64,000 bases of DNA from Gemmatimonadaceae bacterium (lineage in GTDB: Bacteria > Gemmatimonadota > Gemmatimonadetes > Gemmatimonadales > Gemmatimonadaceae), in NCBI GenBank assembly GCA_035606695.1, contig DATNEW010000009.1, forward strand, positions 1 through 64,000, given 5' to 3'. The translations under genes were made by a program, and so were the position numbers. Below the pieces are notes generated by a model. It had not been told where the DNA came from, did not search any database, and worked only from the letters and a program-made list of their open reading frames with translations. Below are positions 1 to 8,620 of the stretch, piece after piece. Position 1 is the stretch's first letter. Every line of letters starts with the position of its first letter.

Positions 1-1286
1 GGACGCGCGATCTTCTGCTCCTTGTCGTTGAGCATCTCTTCCCACTGCGCCAGCCACCCCGACGTGCGCGCCACGGCGAATAGCACCGTGAAGAAATCCG
101 TCGGAAACGCCATCGAGCGGTAGATGAGACCGGTGTAAAAATCGACGTTCGGATACAGCTTTCTCGAAATGAAGTACTCGTCGTTCAGCGCGGCTTCCTC
201 GAGCTTGAGCGCGATCTCCAGATCCTTGTCGACACCGACAATCTTGAATACCTGGTCGGCGAGCGCCTTCACGATCTTGGCGCGCGGATCGTACGACTTG
301 TAGACGCGATGGCCGAAGCCCATCAGACGGCTGCCGCCCTTGCCGCTCTTCACGTCGTCGACGAAGCCCTGCACGTTCTTCGGATGCTCGATCTCCTTGA
401 TCATGCGGAGCACCTGCTCGTTGGCGCCGCCATGGAGCGGGCCGTACAGTGCCGCGACACCGGCCGCGGTCGCCGAGAACGGATCGACATGCGACGAGCC
501 GACGGCGCGCACCGCGTTCGCCGAGCAGTTCTGCTCGTGATCGGCGTGCAGGATAAAGAGAATCTCGAGCGCCTTCACGAAGACGGGATTCGCCTCGTAC
601 TTGGGCTCCGACATGCGCGCCACCATCGAGAGGAAGTTCTCGGTGTAGCTCAGGTCGTTGTCGGGATAGATAAACGGGAGTCCCTTGCTGTGGCGATAGC
701 AGAACGCGGCGAGCGTCGGCATCTTCGCGAGCAGGCGGATGATGGAGATGTTCCGCGACTCGGGATCCTGGATGTTCTTCGCTTCCGGGTAGAACGACGA
801 CAGCGCCGCGACGGCCGAGCAGAGCATCGACATCGGATGCGCGTCGTAGCGAAAGCCCTGCAGAAACGTCTTGATGTTCTCGTGGACGTACGTGTGATAG
901 GTGATGTCGTGCACCCACCCGTCGTACTCCTCCTGCGTCGGCAGCTCGCCGTGGCGCAGCAGCCAGGCGACTTCCAGGAACGTCGACTTTTCCGCGAGCT
1001 GTTCGATTGGATAGCCGCGATAGCGCAGGATGCCCTTCTCACCATCGATGAAGGTGATCGCGCTCTTGCACGACGCCGTGTTCATGAACGCCGGGTCGTA
1101 CGTCATCAAGCCGAATTCGCTCGGCGAGGTCTTGATCTGACGCAAATCCATGGCGCGGGTCGCGGTGTCGCCTTCAACGCCGCCCTGGATGATCTGAACG
1201 GAATAGGACTTATCGGTCCGTGAATCCTTGATGTCGAGTGTGCCCGTCTGTTTCAATTCGCCCGACGGCGGCGTCGTTGTGGCCAT
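1..1286 (-). CDS. gltA: Citrate synthase, type II (3' end beyond window)
   Basis: Condenses oxaloacetate and acetyl-CoA to citrate, the entry step of the TCA cycle, in the cytoplasm. The visible 428 residues begin MATTTPPSGELKQTG and run off the left edge. Family motifs seen in order: HADHEQNCS (first catalytic His), PLHGGANE, MGFGHRVYKSYDPRA (second catalytic His) and NVDFYTG (catalytic Asp). This is the type II (E. coli GltA-like) arrangement; only the last few residues should be missing. The ATG at 1286 is preceded by GGGAG at a fair distance. It lies downstream of a small membrane protein, mutY and a metal transporter on the same strand, with a 134-nt gap before it, so it may also have its own promoter. 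Identity is secure. Confidence 0.97.
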   Translation of the reverse strand, partial: MATTTPPSGELKQTGTLDIKDSRTDKSYSVQIIQGGVEGDTATRAMDLRQIKTSPSEFGLMTYDPAFMNTASCKSAITFIDGEKGILRYRGYPIEQLAEKSTFLEVAWLLRHGELPTQEEYDGWVHDITYHTYVHENIKTFLQGFRYDAHPMSMLCSAVAALSSFYPEAKNIQDPESRNISIIRLLAKMPTLAAFCYRHSKGLPFIYPDNDLSYTENFLSMVARMSEPKYEANPVFVKALEILFILHADHEQNCSANAVRAVGSSHVDPFSATAAGVAALYGPLHGGANEQVLRMIKEIEHPKNVQGFVDDVKSGKGGSRLMGFGHRVYKSYDPRAKIVKALADQVFKIVGVDKDLEIALKLEEAALNDEYFISRKLYPNVDFYTGLIYRSMAFPTDFFTVLFAVARTSGWLAQWEEMLNDKEQKIAR

Positions 1287-1420
1287 GCTGACTATCTCCC
1301 AGTGAGAATGAGACGGGGGCAAGTACCGGCGGTACCCGTCTCAGCGTGCGAAGTAATCTAAATCCTCATTGGGCCCCGCAATTGTTCCGATTTCACCGGG
1401 TGTGCCGGTGTAACCTCCGC

Positions 1421-1741
1421 TCAGTGCGGCGTCGTCGACCCCAACGGGCGAGGTCGCTCCGCAAGCGCGCCCGCCGACCGTTCCGCCAGGAGCTTCGACG
1501 TGAATCTTTGCGCCTCGGAGATTCGCTCGACCTCGACCGCCACCGTTTCGACCGCGTTGTCGAGCCGGGAAAGCTGTTCGGTGATCTCGTTGAGCCGGTC
1601 CATGACGTCCTTGGTCTCCGCCCGCTTCGGCGCGCGCCATTTGATCCAGCTCGTGGCCACGGTCGAGAGCGTGCCGAGGGTGACCATCCCGCCCGCGAAG
1701 ACGAGCATTTCCTCGAACATCTTGAGCTTCATCGGGTCCAT
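1421..1741 (-). CDS. Small membrane-anchored coiled-coil protein, function unknown
   Basis: A 106-residue protein starting MDPMKLKMFEEMLVF. The start is chosen because GGAG sits about 5 nt upstream of the ATG at 1741; longer in-frame extensions are low-complexity and run into mutY. One hydrophobic segment (about residues 12-30) is followed by a basic stretch (WRAPKRAE), then about 50 residues with heptad-like spacing (VMDRLNEITEQLSRLDNAVETVAVE) typical of a coiled coil, and a Pro/Arg-rich tail. This architecture recurs in small uncharacterised proteins; no enzymatic motif is visible. It starts 23 nt after the mutY stop and is probably co-transcribed with it. Confidence 0.7.
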   Translation of the reverse strand: MDPMKLKMFEEMLVFAGGMVTLGTLSTVATSWIKWRAPKRAETKDVMDRLNEITEQLSRLDNAVETVAVEVERISEAQRFTSKLLAERSAGALAERPRPLGSTTPH

Positions 1742-1764
1742 GTCATCTCCAGGTTGAATTGACC

Positions 1765-2493
1765 CTACGACACGCGTCCCGCGGCAGGTTTCAGCGTCTC
1801 CGGCGCCGACTTGCAGACCCCGCGCACCGGACACCGCGAGCAATGCGCCACTCGCGCCGTACAGATCAGTGCGCCGAGCTCCATGAGCGCCTGATTGTGC
1901 GTCCAGGTCGCGCGCCCCGTTCTCGGCAATATGGACTCGGCGATCTGCCACAAACGACGCTGGCCGGCGGTCGTCTTCGCTTTCGTGCCCGGAGCGAAGA
2001 CGCGCTCCAACACGCGCGCGACGTTCGTGTCGACGAGCGCGGCGCGGCGCTCGTACGCGAACGACGAAACCGCGCCCGCCGTGTACGCGCCAATGCCGGG
2101 CAAATCACGAAGCGACTCCACGTCCGCGGGCAGCGTGCGATCCGCCGCGCGCCCGTTGTCGGTCACGCGCCGCGCCAGCTTGTGAAGGTTTCGCGCGCGC
2201 GCATAGTAGCCGAGCCCGTCCCACGCTTCCGTGACGCGCGACGGCTTCGCGCGCGCGACGTGCGCCAGGGTCGGGAAGCGCGTCAGAAACTCGTCGTAGT
2301 ACGTGACGACGCGCGACACCTGCGTCTGCTGGAGCATCAACTCGGACACGAGAATGCGATACGCGTCTCGAGTCTTTCGCCACGGAAGATCGCGTGCGTT
2401 GCGCCGATACCAGGTGCGCAGACGTCGGCCGAATTCGACGCGATCGGCCGGCGAGATGTCGGCGGCCCGTCGAGTCTTCAACGAGGCGTCCAT
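1765..2493 (-). CDS. mutY: A/G-specific adenine DNA glycosylase, short form
   Basis: Removes adenine mispaired with 8-oxoguanine or G in base-excision repair. Visible features: catalytic Glu51 in SELMLQQTQV, helix-hairpin-helix LPGIGAYTAGAV (131-142), catalytic Asp155 in VDTNVARV, and a [4Fe-4S] loop with Cys211, 218, 221 and 227 in C-X6-C-X2-C-X5-C spacing. At 242 residues it stops soon after the iron-sulfur loop and lacks the C-terminal NUDIX-like domain (about 100 residues) used by E. coli MutY to recognise 8-oxoG. The Fe-S loop and the Asp separate it from plain endonuclease III only partly, so EndoIII-like activity cannot be excluded. The start overlaps the upstream transporter gene by 16 nt, suggesting coupling. 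Confidence 0.88.
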   Translation of the reverse strand: MDASLKTRRAADISPADRVEFGRRLRTWYRRNARDLPWRKTRDAYRILVSELMLQQTQVSRVVTYYDEFLTRFPTLAHVARAKPSRVTEAWDGLGYYARARNLHKLARRVTDNGRAADRTLPADVESLRDLPGIGAYTAGAVSSFAYERRAALVDTNVARVLERVFAPGTKAKTTAGQRRLWQIAESILPRTGRATWTHNQALMELGALICTARVAHCSRCPVRGVCKSAPETLKPAAGRVS

Positions 2494-3110
2494 CGCGGCG
2501 CCGCCGCGAACAGGCCATCGTTGATGCCGTGCTGCACGAGCAGCAATCCGAATGCGACGCTCGCCACGCCGCTCGCCAGGCGAAGATAGCGTTGCATCGC
2601 GCCGAACTGGCGCGCGGTGATCGCCGACGGCAGCGCGATCGCGAGCGTGATGAGCGCCATCCCGGCGATGGTCCCCACACCGAACAACGCCAGGTAGAAC
2701 AACCCGAGCCACACACCGGGGACCGCGGCCACGACGAGCAGGGCGATGAACGCCGATCCCGCGAGGCCATGCACGAGGCCCACGACGACCGGCCGCGCCG
2801 CGCTCGACGCCGGCAGCGTGCGGCCGCTCAGGTTGAGCGCGCCGAGCACGATCAGCATCAACGCAACGACGAACTCCATGCCGAGTCCGAGCCGCGGTGG
2901 AATGACGAGATGAAACGCGACGATGGCGCCGCCGACCAGAAAGATCGTGATCGTGTGCCCGATGCCCCACAGCGCGCCGATGGCGCTCGCTCGCAACAGC
3001 GACGGCTGGTCGCTGACGATGGTCGTCACCGCGACGACATGGTCGGCGTCCGTCGCGTGACGCATGCCGAGCAGGAACCCAACCAGGAGAATGGAGAAGG
3101 ACGAAATCAT
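2478..3110 (-). CDS. NiCoT/UreH-like nickel-cobalt transporter family protein
   Basis: A 210-residue, mostly hydrophobic protein with about six membrane segments. The first segment carries GMRHATDADHVVAV, the H-X4-D-H metal-selectivity signature of the NiCoT family, and a second His-rich motif (GHTITIF) follows. Members import or export Ni2+/Co2+ across the inner membrane; direction and metal cannot be told here. The ATG at 3110 places the signature in the first helix as in relatives; a longer reading to 3173 adds a non-hydrophobic extension and is less likely. It heads the minus-strand group with mutY and is divergent from the copper gene copCD, sharing a 109-nt promoter region. Confidence 0.85.
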   Translation of the reverse strand: MISSFSILLVGFLLGMRHATDADHVVAVTTIVSDQPSLLRASAIGALWGIGHTITIFLVGGAIVAFHLVIPPRLGLGMEFVVALMLIVLGALNLSGRTLPASSAARPVVVGLVHGLAGSAFIALLVVAAVPGVWLGLFYLALFGVGTIAGMALITLAIALPSAITARQFGAMQRYLRLASGVASVAFGLLLVQHGINDGLFAAAPRWTPR

Positions 3111-3219
3111 CGGACGTCGGAGTGGCGGATCCACCAATCTAGCGGGCGTCAGCGGGGTTACACCGCGCGGCATTTGCGCAGCGTTTGCGCGACGCGCCGC
3201 GAACGGCCAATCTATTGTC

Positions 3220-4632
3220 GTGCAATATCAACGACATCGACTTTTCCGACCGCTCTCGCGGATTCTCACGGTAGTTGGCATCGCGGCCCTCGCCACACCG
3301 GTCTTGCTGTTCGCGCACGCGCAACTGCTGCGAAGCAGCCCAGCCGCGAATAGCGAAGTCACGTCGCCGTCGGAGATCCAGCTCTGGTACTCCGAAGAGC
3401 CTGACCTTCATTTCGCCAGCGTCCAGCTGCGCAAGGGCACGCAGAGCATCGAGCTTGGGCCCATTCGCGCGGTGTCGCCGAACGGGCTGCGCATTCCGAT
3501 CGTCGGTCCGATGCCGCCGGGGGGATACAGCATCGCCTGGCACGTGGCCGCGTCGGACGGCCACGCGACGAACGGCACGATTCATTTTCGGGTGAAGCCG
3601 GACAGCGCGGGCGCCGCGCCACCGGGAGGAGGTTCGCCACCAACGCCGGCCGCCGGTGCCTCCGGCACATCGCCGCGTCGTGACACGGCGGCGTCTCGAA
3701 GGCCGGCGACGAACGTCTTCGTTGCGCCCGGTCGGCCGGTGGCGGCGTCGACGGCGATGCGGTGGGCGGAATTCGTCGCGCTGCTCGCCGTGATCGGCGC
3801 GATCGTGTTTCGTCTCGTGGTCGTCCCCGCGGCCAAATGGCCTGACGAATTGACGGCCGACGCGGTCGACCGCGGGCGTCGGCTCGCGGTTGCGTTCGCG
3901 TTGCTGTTTCTCATCGCGACCATCACGCGCGCGATGGCCGAGTCGACCTTGCTCGCCGATCCGACGGCATCGGGACTCTCGGAAATTAGAATTCTGGTAA
4001 CGAGCACGCGCTGGGGCATTGCGTGGTCGATCGGCGGCGTCGGCGCGCTCCTCGCGTTCATCGGGCTGCTGGTGGCGCGCGCCGGACTCACCGGCTGGCT
4101 CATCGCCACGCTGGGCATCATCGCGGTAACCGTGAGCGAGGCGCTCACCGGCCATAGCGGCGCGTCGGCGCATCTCTCGCTCGCGATGGCGGCGGACGTC
4201 GCGCACCAGCTTGGTGCGGGCGGATGGATTGGCGGGCTCGCGTTCGTCGCGTTCGCGGGGTTGCCGGCGACCCGCCGCCTGCCCGATCCCGACGCACGGT
4301 ATGCCGGATCGAGGCTGGTGCGCGCGTACCATGCGTCGGCGCTCGAGTGCGTGGTGCTCGTCGTGATCAGCGGAGTGATCGCGGCCGCGCTTCGGCTGCG
4401 CGCCGTGAGCGATCTGTGGACGACGCCGTACGGCTCGATGCTCTTTCGTAAGTTGGTGTTCGTCGTGGTGGTGCTCGCGTTCGGATTCTTCCATTGGCGG
4501 CGCGTCGTCATTCACGACTGGGACACGGACACCCGCTTCCGCTTCATGCGCTCGGCCGCGTTTGAATTGGTCTTCGCCGCGGTGGTCGTGGCGTTCACGG
4601 CGCTTCTCGTTTCGACTCAGCTGCCCCTATGA
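3220..4632 (+). CDS. CopC-CopD fusion, copper resistance/uptake protein
   Basis: A periplasmic CopC-type copper chaperone fused to a CopD-type membrane protein. The N-terminus is a signal sequence ending LLFA, so cleavage would expose His as residue 1 (HAQLLRSSPAANSEV), the family's Cu(II) ligand. The other expected ligands appear in ASDGHATNG near the end of the about 100-residue beta-sandwich. A Pro/Gly/Thr-rich linker leads to about eight membrane helices of the CopD domain, with conserved His in ALTGHSGASAH and ADVAHQLGAGGW. The start is uncertain: GTG at 3220 gives a short signal peptide without a clear ribosome site, while an ATG at 3064 would add 52 unlikely residues overlapping the divergent gene. 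Likely moves or buffers copper at the inner membrane. Confidence 0.85.
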   Translation: MQYQRHRLFRPLSRILTVVGIAALATPVLLFAHAQLLRSSPAANSEVTSPSEIQLWYSEEPDLHFASVQLRKGTQSIELGPIRAVSPNGLRIPIVGPMPPGGYSIAWHVAASDGHATNGTIHFRVKPDSAGAAPPGGGSPPTPAAGASGTSPRRDTAASRRPATNVFVAPGRPVAASTAMRWAEFVALLAVIGAIVFRLVVVPAAKWPDELTADAVDRGRRLAVAFALLFLIATITRAMAESTLLADPTASGLSEIRILVTSTRWGIAWSIGGVGALLAFIGLLVARAGLTGWLIATLGIIAVTVSEALTGHSGASAHLSLAMAADVAHQLGAGGWIGGLAFVAFAGLPATRRLPDPDARYAGSRLVRAYHASALECVVLVVISGVIAAALRLRAVSDLWTTPYGSMLFRKLVFVVVVLAFGFFHWRRVVIHDWDTDTRFRFMRSAAFELVFAAVVVAFTALLVSTQLPL

Positions 4633-4650
4633 CTATTCTATAAAGATTCC

Positions 4651-5643
4651 ATGACAACGATTTCGGTGAGCGACTCGCCGATCACGCTCGATGACGCGCG
4701 AGCCGCGCGCGAGCGCCTTGCGCCGTATCTCGTCCCGACGCCGCTGCGCGAGTATCCGCGACTCAGCGCGATCGCCGGAGCGGACATCCGCGTGTTCGTG
4801 AAGCACGAAAATCATCAGCCCACGAATTCGTTCAAGATTCGAAACGGGCTCTCGTTCATGACCGCGCTCGATGCGTCGCAGCGGCGGCGCGGCGTGGTCG
4901 CCGCCTCGACCGGCAATCACGGGCAAGGGATTGCCTACGGGGCGAAGCTCCTGGGCTCGCGCGCGACTATCTGTGTTCCGGCGGGCAACAATCCCGCGAA
5001 GACCGAAGAGATGCGCGCGCTCGGCGCGACCGTGGTCGAGGAGGGCCGCGACTACGACGAGGCGGTCGAGGTGATGATGCGTCTCGCGTCGGAGCGCGGC
5101 ATGATCGTGGCGCACTCGACGAACGATCCGCTGATCATCGCGGGCGCGGGTACGATGACGCTCGAGATTCTCGAGCAGCAGCCCGAGCTCGAGGCGCTCG
5201 TGATCGCCACGGGCGGCGGGTCGCAAGCGGTCGGCGCGATCACGGTCGCGCGCGAGCTGGCGCCGCATCTTCAAGTCTTCGGCGTGCAAGCCGCGGGGGC
5301 GCCGGCGATTCACGATTCCTGGCACGCACGCCGCCGGCTCACCACCGATCGCGTCGACACGTTCGCCGAAGGCGTGGCGACGCGCACGACGTATGACCTC
5401 ACTTTCCCGGCGCTCCAGGCCGGACTTGCCGACATGGTCACCGTGAGCGATGCGGAGATCGCCGAGAGCTTGCGGACGATCGTGTCGGTGACGCACAATC
5501 TGGTCGAAGGCGCGGGCGCGATGGGCGTCGCCGCGCTGCCCAAGCTCCGCGATCGGCTGGCCGGCAAGCGCGTCGGCGTCGTGTTTTGCGGAGGGAACAT
5601 CGACACCGCGATGCTGCGGCGTATTCTCTCGCACGAGATCTGA
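4651..5643 (+). CDS. PLP-dependent threonine/serine dehydratase-like enzyme (fold type II)
   Basis: A 330-residue cytosolic enzyme of the tryptophan-synthase-beta/threonine-dehydratase superfamily. PLP would bind Lys62 in TNSFKIRNG. The family's substrate loop is STGNHGQG, the phosphate-binding loop GGGSQAVG, and the pyridine-N motif CGGNID. These differ from typical threonine dehydratase (GSFKIRGA, GGGGL, SGGN), so the substrate is uncertain: catabolic threonine/serine dehydratase, an amino-acid racemase, or a hydroxyectoine-type dehydratase (EutB-like) are alternatives. There is no C-terminal ACT regulatory domain, which argues against the biosynthetic IlvA form. It starts 18 nt after copCD and 39 nt before the kinase gene. 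Confidence 0.8.
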   Translation: MTTISVSDSPITLDDARAARERLAPYLVPTPLREYPRLSAIAGADIRVFVKHENHQPTNSFKIRNGLSFMTALDASQRRRGVVAASTGNHGQGIAYGAKLLGSRATICVPAGNNPAKTEEMRALGATVVEEGRDYDEAVEVMMRLASERGMIVAHSTNDPLIIAGAGTMTLEILEQQPELEALVIATGGGSQAVGAITVARELAPHLQVFGVQAAGAPAIHDSWHARRRLTTDRVDTFAEGVATRTTYDLTFPALQAGLADMVTVSDAEIAESLRTIVSVTHNLVEGAGAMGVAALPKLRDRLAGKRVGVVFCGGNIDTAMLRRILSHEI

Positions 5644-5682
5644 CCGAGGCGGGTCACCGATATCGTTGGTGCCCGGGCGAGG

Positions 5683-6648
5683 ATGACCGGGTTCGTCGAA
5701 CAGCTGCAACGCAGCGTGGGCGACTCGCTGACGATCGAGCGCGAGCTCGGCGGCGGCGCGATGAGCCACGTCTTTCTCGCGCGCGAGCGCACCCTGGGGC
5801 GCGCCGTCGTCGTGAAAGTGTTGCCGCCCGCGCTGGCCAGCGCGATCAACATCGAGCGCTTTCGGCGCGAGGTGCAGTTGCTCGCGCGGCTCCAGCACAC
5901 GCACATCGTCTCGGTGCTCGCGACGGGCGACGCGAACGACATGTTGTTCTACACGATGCCGTTCGTCGAGGGCGAATCGCTGCGGCACCGGCTTCGTCGC
6001 GGCGGCGCTCTCTCGTCCGGCGAGACGATCGTCATTCTCCGCGACGTACTCGGCGCGCTCGCCTATGCGCACAAGCGCGGCGTCGTGCATCGCGACATCA
6101 AGCCGGAGAACATTCTCTTGTCCGAGGGTGGGGCGTTGCTCGCGGACTTCGGCATCGCGAAGGCGATGTCGGACGCGGGCATGCCGGCACCAACGCGGAT
6201 CACGCACGGCGGGGTGATGGTCGGCACGCCGGCGTACAGCGCGCCGGAGCAGGCGGCCGCCGATCCGAACGTTGATGCGCGCGCCGATCTCTATTCGGTG
6301 GGCGCCGTTGCGTACGAGATGTTGACAGGTGCGCCGATGTTCGCGGATCGCGCGCCGCATCTGCAGATGGCGGCCCATGCGACGGAGGTGCCGATGCCGA
6401 TTGATGCCCGACGTTCGGACGTGCCGCCGCGGCTGGCCGAACTCGTGATGCAGATGCTGGCGAAGGATCCGGCCGATCGGCCGGCGAGCGCCGAGGCGAT
6501 TCTCCACGTCCTCGATGGCATCGCGACGGCGGAAGGCCGCATTCGGCCCTCGGCGATGGTGCGGACGACGCGGCTGCGGTGGGCAATGCTGGCGGGCGTG
6601 TTCGGCTTTCTATGGTCAACGCTTCGGCGTGGCCGTCGCGGGTTTTAG
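5683..6648 (+). CDS. Ser/Thr protein kinase, short form with one C-terminal membrane segment
   Basis: A Hanks-type kinase of 321 residues. Motifs in order: glycine loop GGGAMSHVF (23-31), ATP-anchoring Lys45 in VVVKVLPP, catalytic HRDIKPEN (137-144), DFGIAKA (156-162), activation/P+1 segment GTPAYSAPEQ and DLYSVG. All catalytic residues are present, so it should be active. After the kinase domain (to about residue 285) there is one hydrophobic segment (RWAMLAGVFGFLW) and a basic tail, with no sensor or TPR domain; many kinases of this lineage are much longer. The style of the catalytic domain is one reason for assigning the window to Gemmatimonadota. No partner phosphatase or obvious substrate is adjacent. 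Confidence 0.92.
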   Translation: MTGFVEQLQRSVGDSLTIERELGGGAMSHVFLARERTLGRAVVVKVLPPALASAINIERFRREVQLLARLQHTHIVSVLATGDANDMLFYTMPFVEGESLRHRLRRGGALSSGETIVILRDVLGALAYAHKRGVVHRDIKPENILLSEGGALLADFGIAKAMSDAGMPAPTRITHGGVMVGTPAYSAPEQAAADPNVDARADLYSVGAVAYEMLTGAPMFADRAPHLQMAAHATEVPMPIDARRSDVPPRLAELVMQMLAKDPADRPASAEAILHVLDGIATAEGRIRPSAMVRTTRLRWAMLAGVFGFLWSTLRRGRRGF

Positions 6649-7071
6649 AAGTTTCTTACTGGGACAAATGGTTGCCGTAGTTTTGTCGGATCTGGCCAGA
6701 TCCGGTCGTTGTGAATGTTCTAATTCGTGGCGCCGAACAACAAGCAACAACGACAACATCCGACGAAATCGGACCAGATCCGATCGCAGCCGACGCGCGA
6801 TAATGCTTGACAGCACGTCTCGGCAACCCGACATTGCGCTCCGAGCCTCGGTTCGCGCCGCCGTGCGCCCTTGCTCCGGACCCCCTCCCGTGAAGCTGCC
6901 GGTGTGGGGCCATTACCGAAATCGCACAACAGCGTCTTAGACCGAGCCTTCCACCGTCGCGCGCGAGCTACTGCGGCCGCTGGCGGGAACGCGCTCATTC
7001 GCTGCCTGCGGGAGAACGGCGCCAACGCGCCCGTATCCCGCCGTGCGCGCCGATGAGGCGGGGAGTCGGAG
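6649..7071. other. Non-coding stretch with an 18-bp perfect palindrome
   Basis: No convincing gene is present in these 423 nt; the open frames have no ribosome site or family pattern. Composition is locally less GC-rich around 6720-6770. An 18-bp perfect palindrome (CGGATCTGGCCAGATCCG) lies at 6687-6704 and its half CCAGATCCG recurs at 6774-6782. A weak promoter-like pair follows (TTGACA at 6807-6812, GACATT at 6830-6835, 17-nt spacer), about 230 nt before the next start. Confidence 0.5.
6687..6704. promoter_or_regulatory. Perfect 18-bp palindrome, operator-like
   Basis: CGGATCTGGCCAGATCCG is its own reverse complement with no loop, the geometry expected of a dimeric repressor site rather than a terminator hairpin. 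A half-site, CCAGATCCG, is repeated at 6774-6782, about 78 nt away. The site lies in the 423-nt gap upstream of the repeat-protein pair. No regulator gene is adjacent, so a role is inference. Confidence 0.35.
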
Positions 7072-8580
7072 ATGAAGATGACGGGCGTGTGGCAGCCTGG
7101 CACCGGAAACCAGTGGTGGGCCTCCGGTCTGACGCCGGCGGCATTCGAGTCCAAGAATCAGGAATATCTAAAGCAGGGTTTGCGCATCGCCTGCGCCGAC
7201 TTCACCGACGGGCTGGTCGCGGCGGCGTGGCGACCTGGCACCGGAGCCGAGTACTGGTTCTCGGGATCGGTGGACGCGGCCCTGGCGCAGGACAAGGTGC
7301 ACATGGCGCAAGGCCTGCGGCTGGCCGCGCTGTCGGCCCACGACGCCGGAGTGTTTTGCATTTGGCGCGCCGGGACCGGCGTGCAGTGGTGGAACGTCGG
7401 ACTCTCCGAGGCCGATTTCAAAACGGCGGACGCGAAGCATTTTGCCGACGGTTTTCGTCTCGTCGCCGTCGATGAGCTGAACGGCAAGTTCACCGCGCTG
7501 TGGCGTCCCGGCTCCGGCGCGCAGTGGTGAACGTTCGGCTCGCTCGCCGAAGTGTCGGCGCAAGACAAGCTTCAATTCAACAAGGGAATGCGCATCTCCG
7601 CGTTGGGCGGCCATCACGGAAACATCGTCGCCGTGTGGCGACCCGGCGCGGGCACGCAATGGTGGCAAGCCGACGTCGACGTCGCGACGTTCACGACCGC
7701 CGATGTGGGATACGTCAACTCCGGACTGCGACTGACGTCCATTCGCGTGCTCGCCGATCCACCGGTGAAGCCGCCGCCGCCCAAACCCGCGGATCCGCAA
7801 ATGAGCGGTTGGGTGTGCATCGACTCGCAGGAGATCGACAACACCGAGTGGACGGAAGAATGCCAGGGCATGACGTGCGACGGCAGCGCGTGGCTGGTCT
7901 CGAGCAACAACGCCGACTTCAAGGGTGTGCACCGGTTGTCGCTCGATCTGAACACGGAGTTCGCGAAAGTCGCGGTGCCCCCGCAAGCCGGCTCACACGT
8001 CGGCGCGCTCGACTACCACATGGCGACGGACCGGTTGTACGTCGCGGTCGAAGGCGGTCCGAGCGTTTGGGTGCTCGACAAACAGCTCAACACGATCTCC
8101 GTCTCACCACTCGGCGGCGGGAAGGGGACGCCGCAAGGCGGTGAGATGCCGTGGTGCGCGTTCAACCCGGCGGACGGACTGCTCTACAGCTCCACGTTCA
8201 CCGGCGTGACACAAGTGCACGCGTACGATCCGGCGAACGGATTCGTGCACGTTTCATCGATCGCGCTCGGCGGTCCCGCCCTCAACAACGTGCAAGGCGG
8301 ATGCTTCTCGGCACACGGGCACTTGTACCTCAGCGAAGACTCGACCGGCCGCGTGCACGGCTATGACGCGGCGACGGGAGCGTCGGTGGGAAGCGCCGCC
8401 ATTCCGTATTCACCGGGCGGTGTGAGCGGCGAAGAAGTCGAGGGGCTGGGAATCGCGAAGCTTCACCACGCGAACGGCCAGTTCAGCTGGGTGCACGTAG
8501 TCGTGCTCGACAACGACATCACGAACAAGGATGACGTGTTCATCAAGCACTTCGCGGTTCCGAATCCGGCCAATCTCTGA
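7072..8580 (+). pseudogene. Tandem-repeat (BTRD1-like) plus beta-propeller protein, broken by in-frame TGA
   Basis: One continuous reading frame of 502 codons is interrupted by TGA at 7528-7530. The N-terminal half has five repeats of about 45 residues, each beginning with a variant of W-R-P-G-T-G-x-Q-W-W and containing a G-L-R-L motif; the pattern resembles bacterial tandem repeat domain 1 proteins (a family resemblance, not confirmed). After a proline-rich linker (PPVKPPPPKPADP) comes about 260 residues of beta-propeller-like sequence with phrases such as LYVAVEGG and LYLSEDSTGRVHGYD. No signal peptide is seen. The stop falls in repeat 4 exactly where the other repeats have the second Trp (TGG to TGA). 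The ATG at 7072 has GGGGAG 6 nt upstream. Translation may also restart at 7552. Confidence 0.7.
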
Positions 8581-8620
8581 CCGAATCGGCGGAGCAGGTC
8601 TCTCAGACAGGGAGGACAGC

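Noticed and set aside
309-1223. Long plus-strand open frame opposite citrate synthase
   Set aside because: It is antisense to a clearly conserved gltA, is Arg/His-rich and has no family pattern; GC-rich DNA routinely leaves such frames open.
4633-6507. 624-codon minus-strand open frame opposite the PLP enzyme and kinase
   Set aside because: The sense-strand genes have full catalytic motifs; the antisense product is Arg/His/Asp-rich shadow sequence.
6649-7071. A gene in the large gap before the repeat proteins
   Set aside because: The open frames are Arg-rich, lack ribosome sites and have no similarity to known families; the gap holds regulatory-type palindromes instead.
7528-7530. TGA as recoded Trp or selenocysteine
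   Set aside because: TGA ends many intact genes in the window, so Trp recoding is unlikely; the aligned position is Trp in the other repeats, not Cys/Sec, and no SECIS-like structure was noticed.
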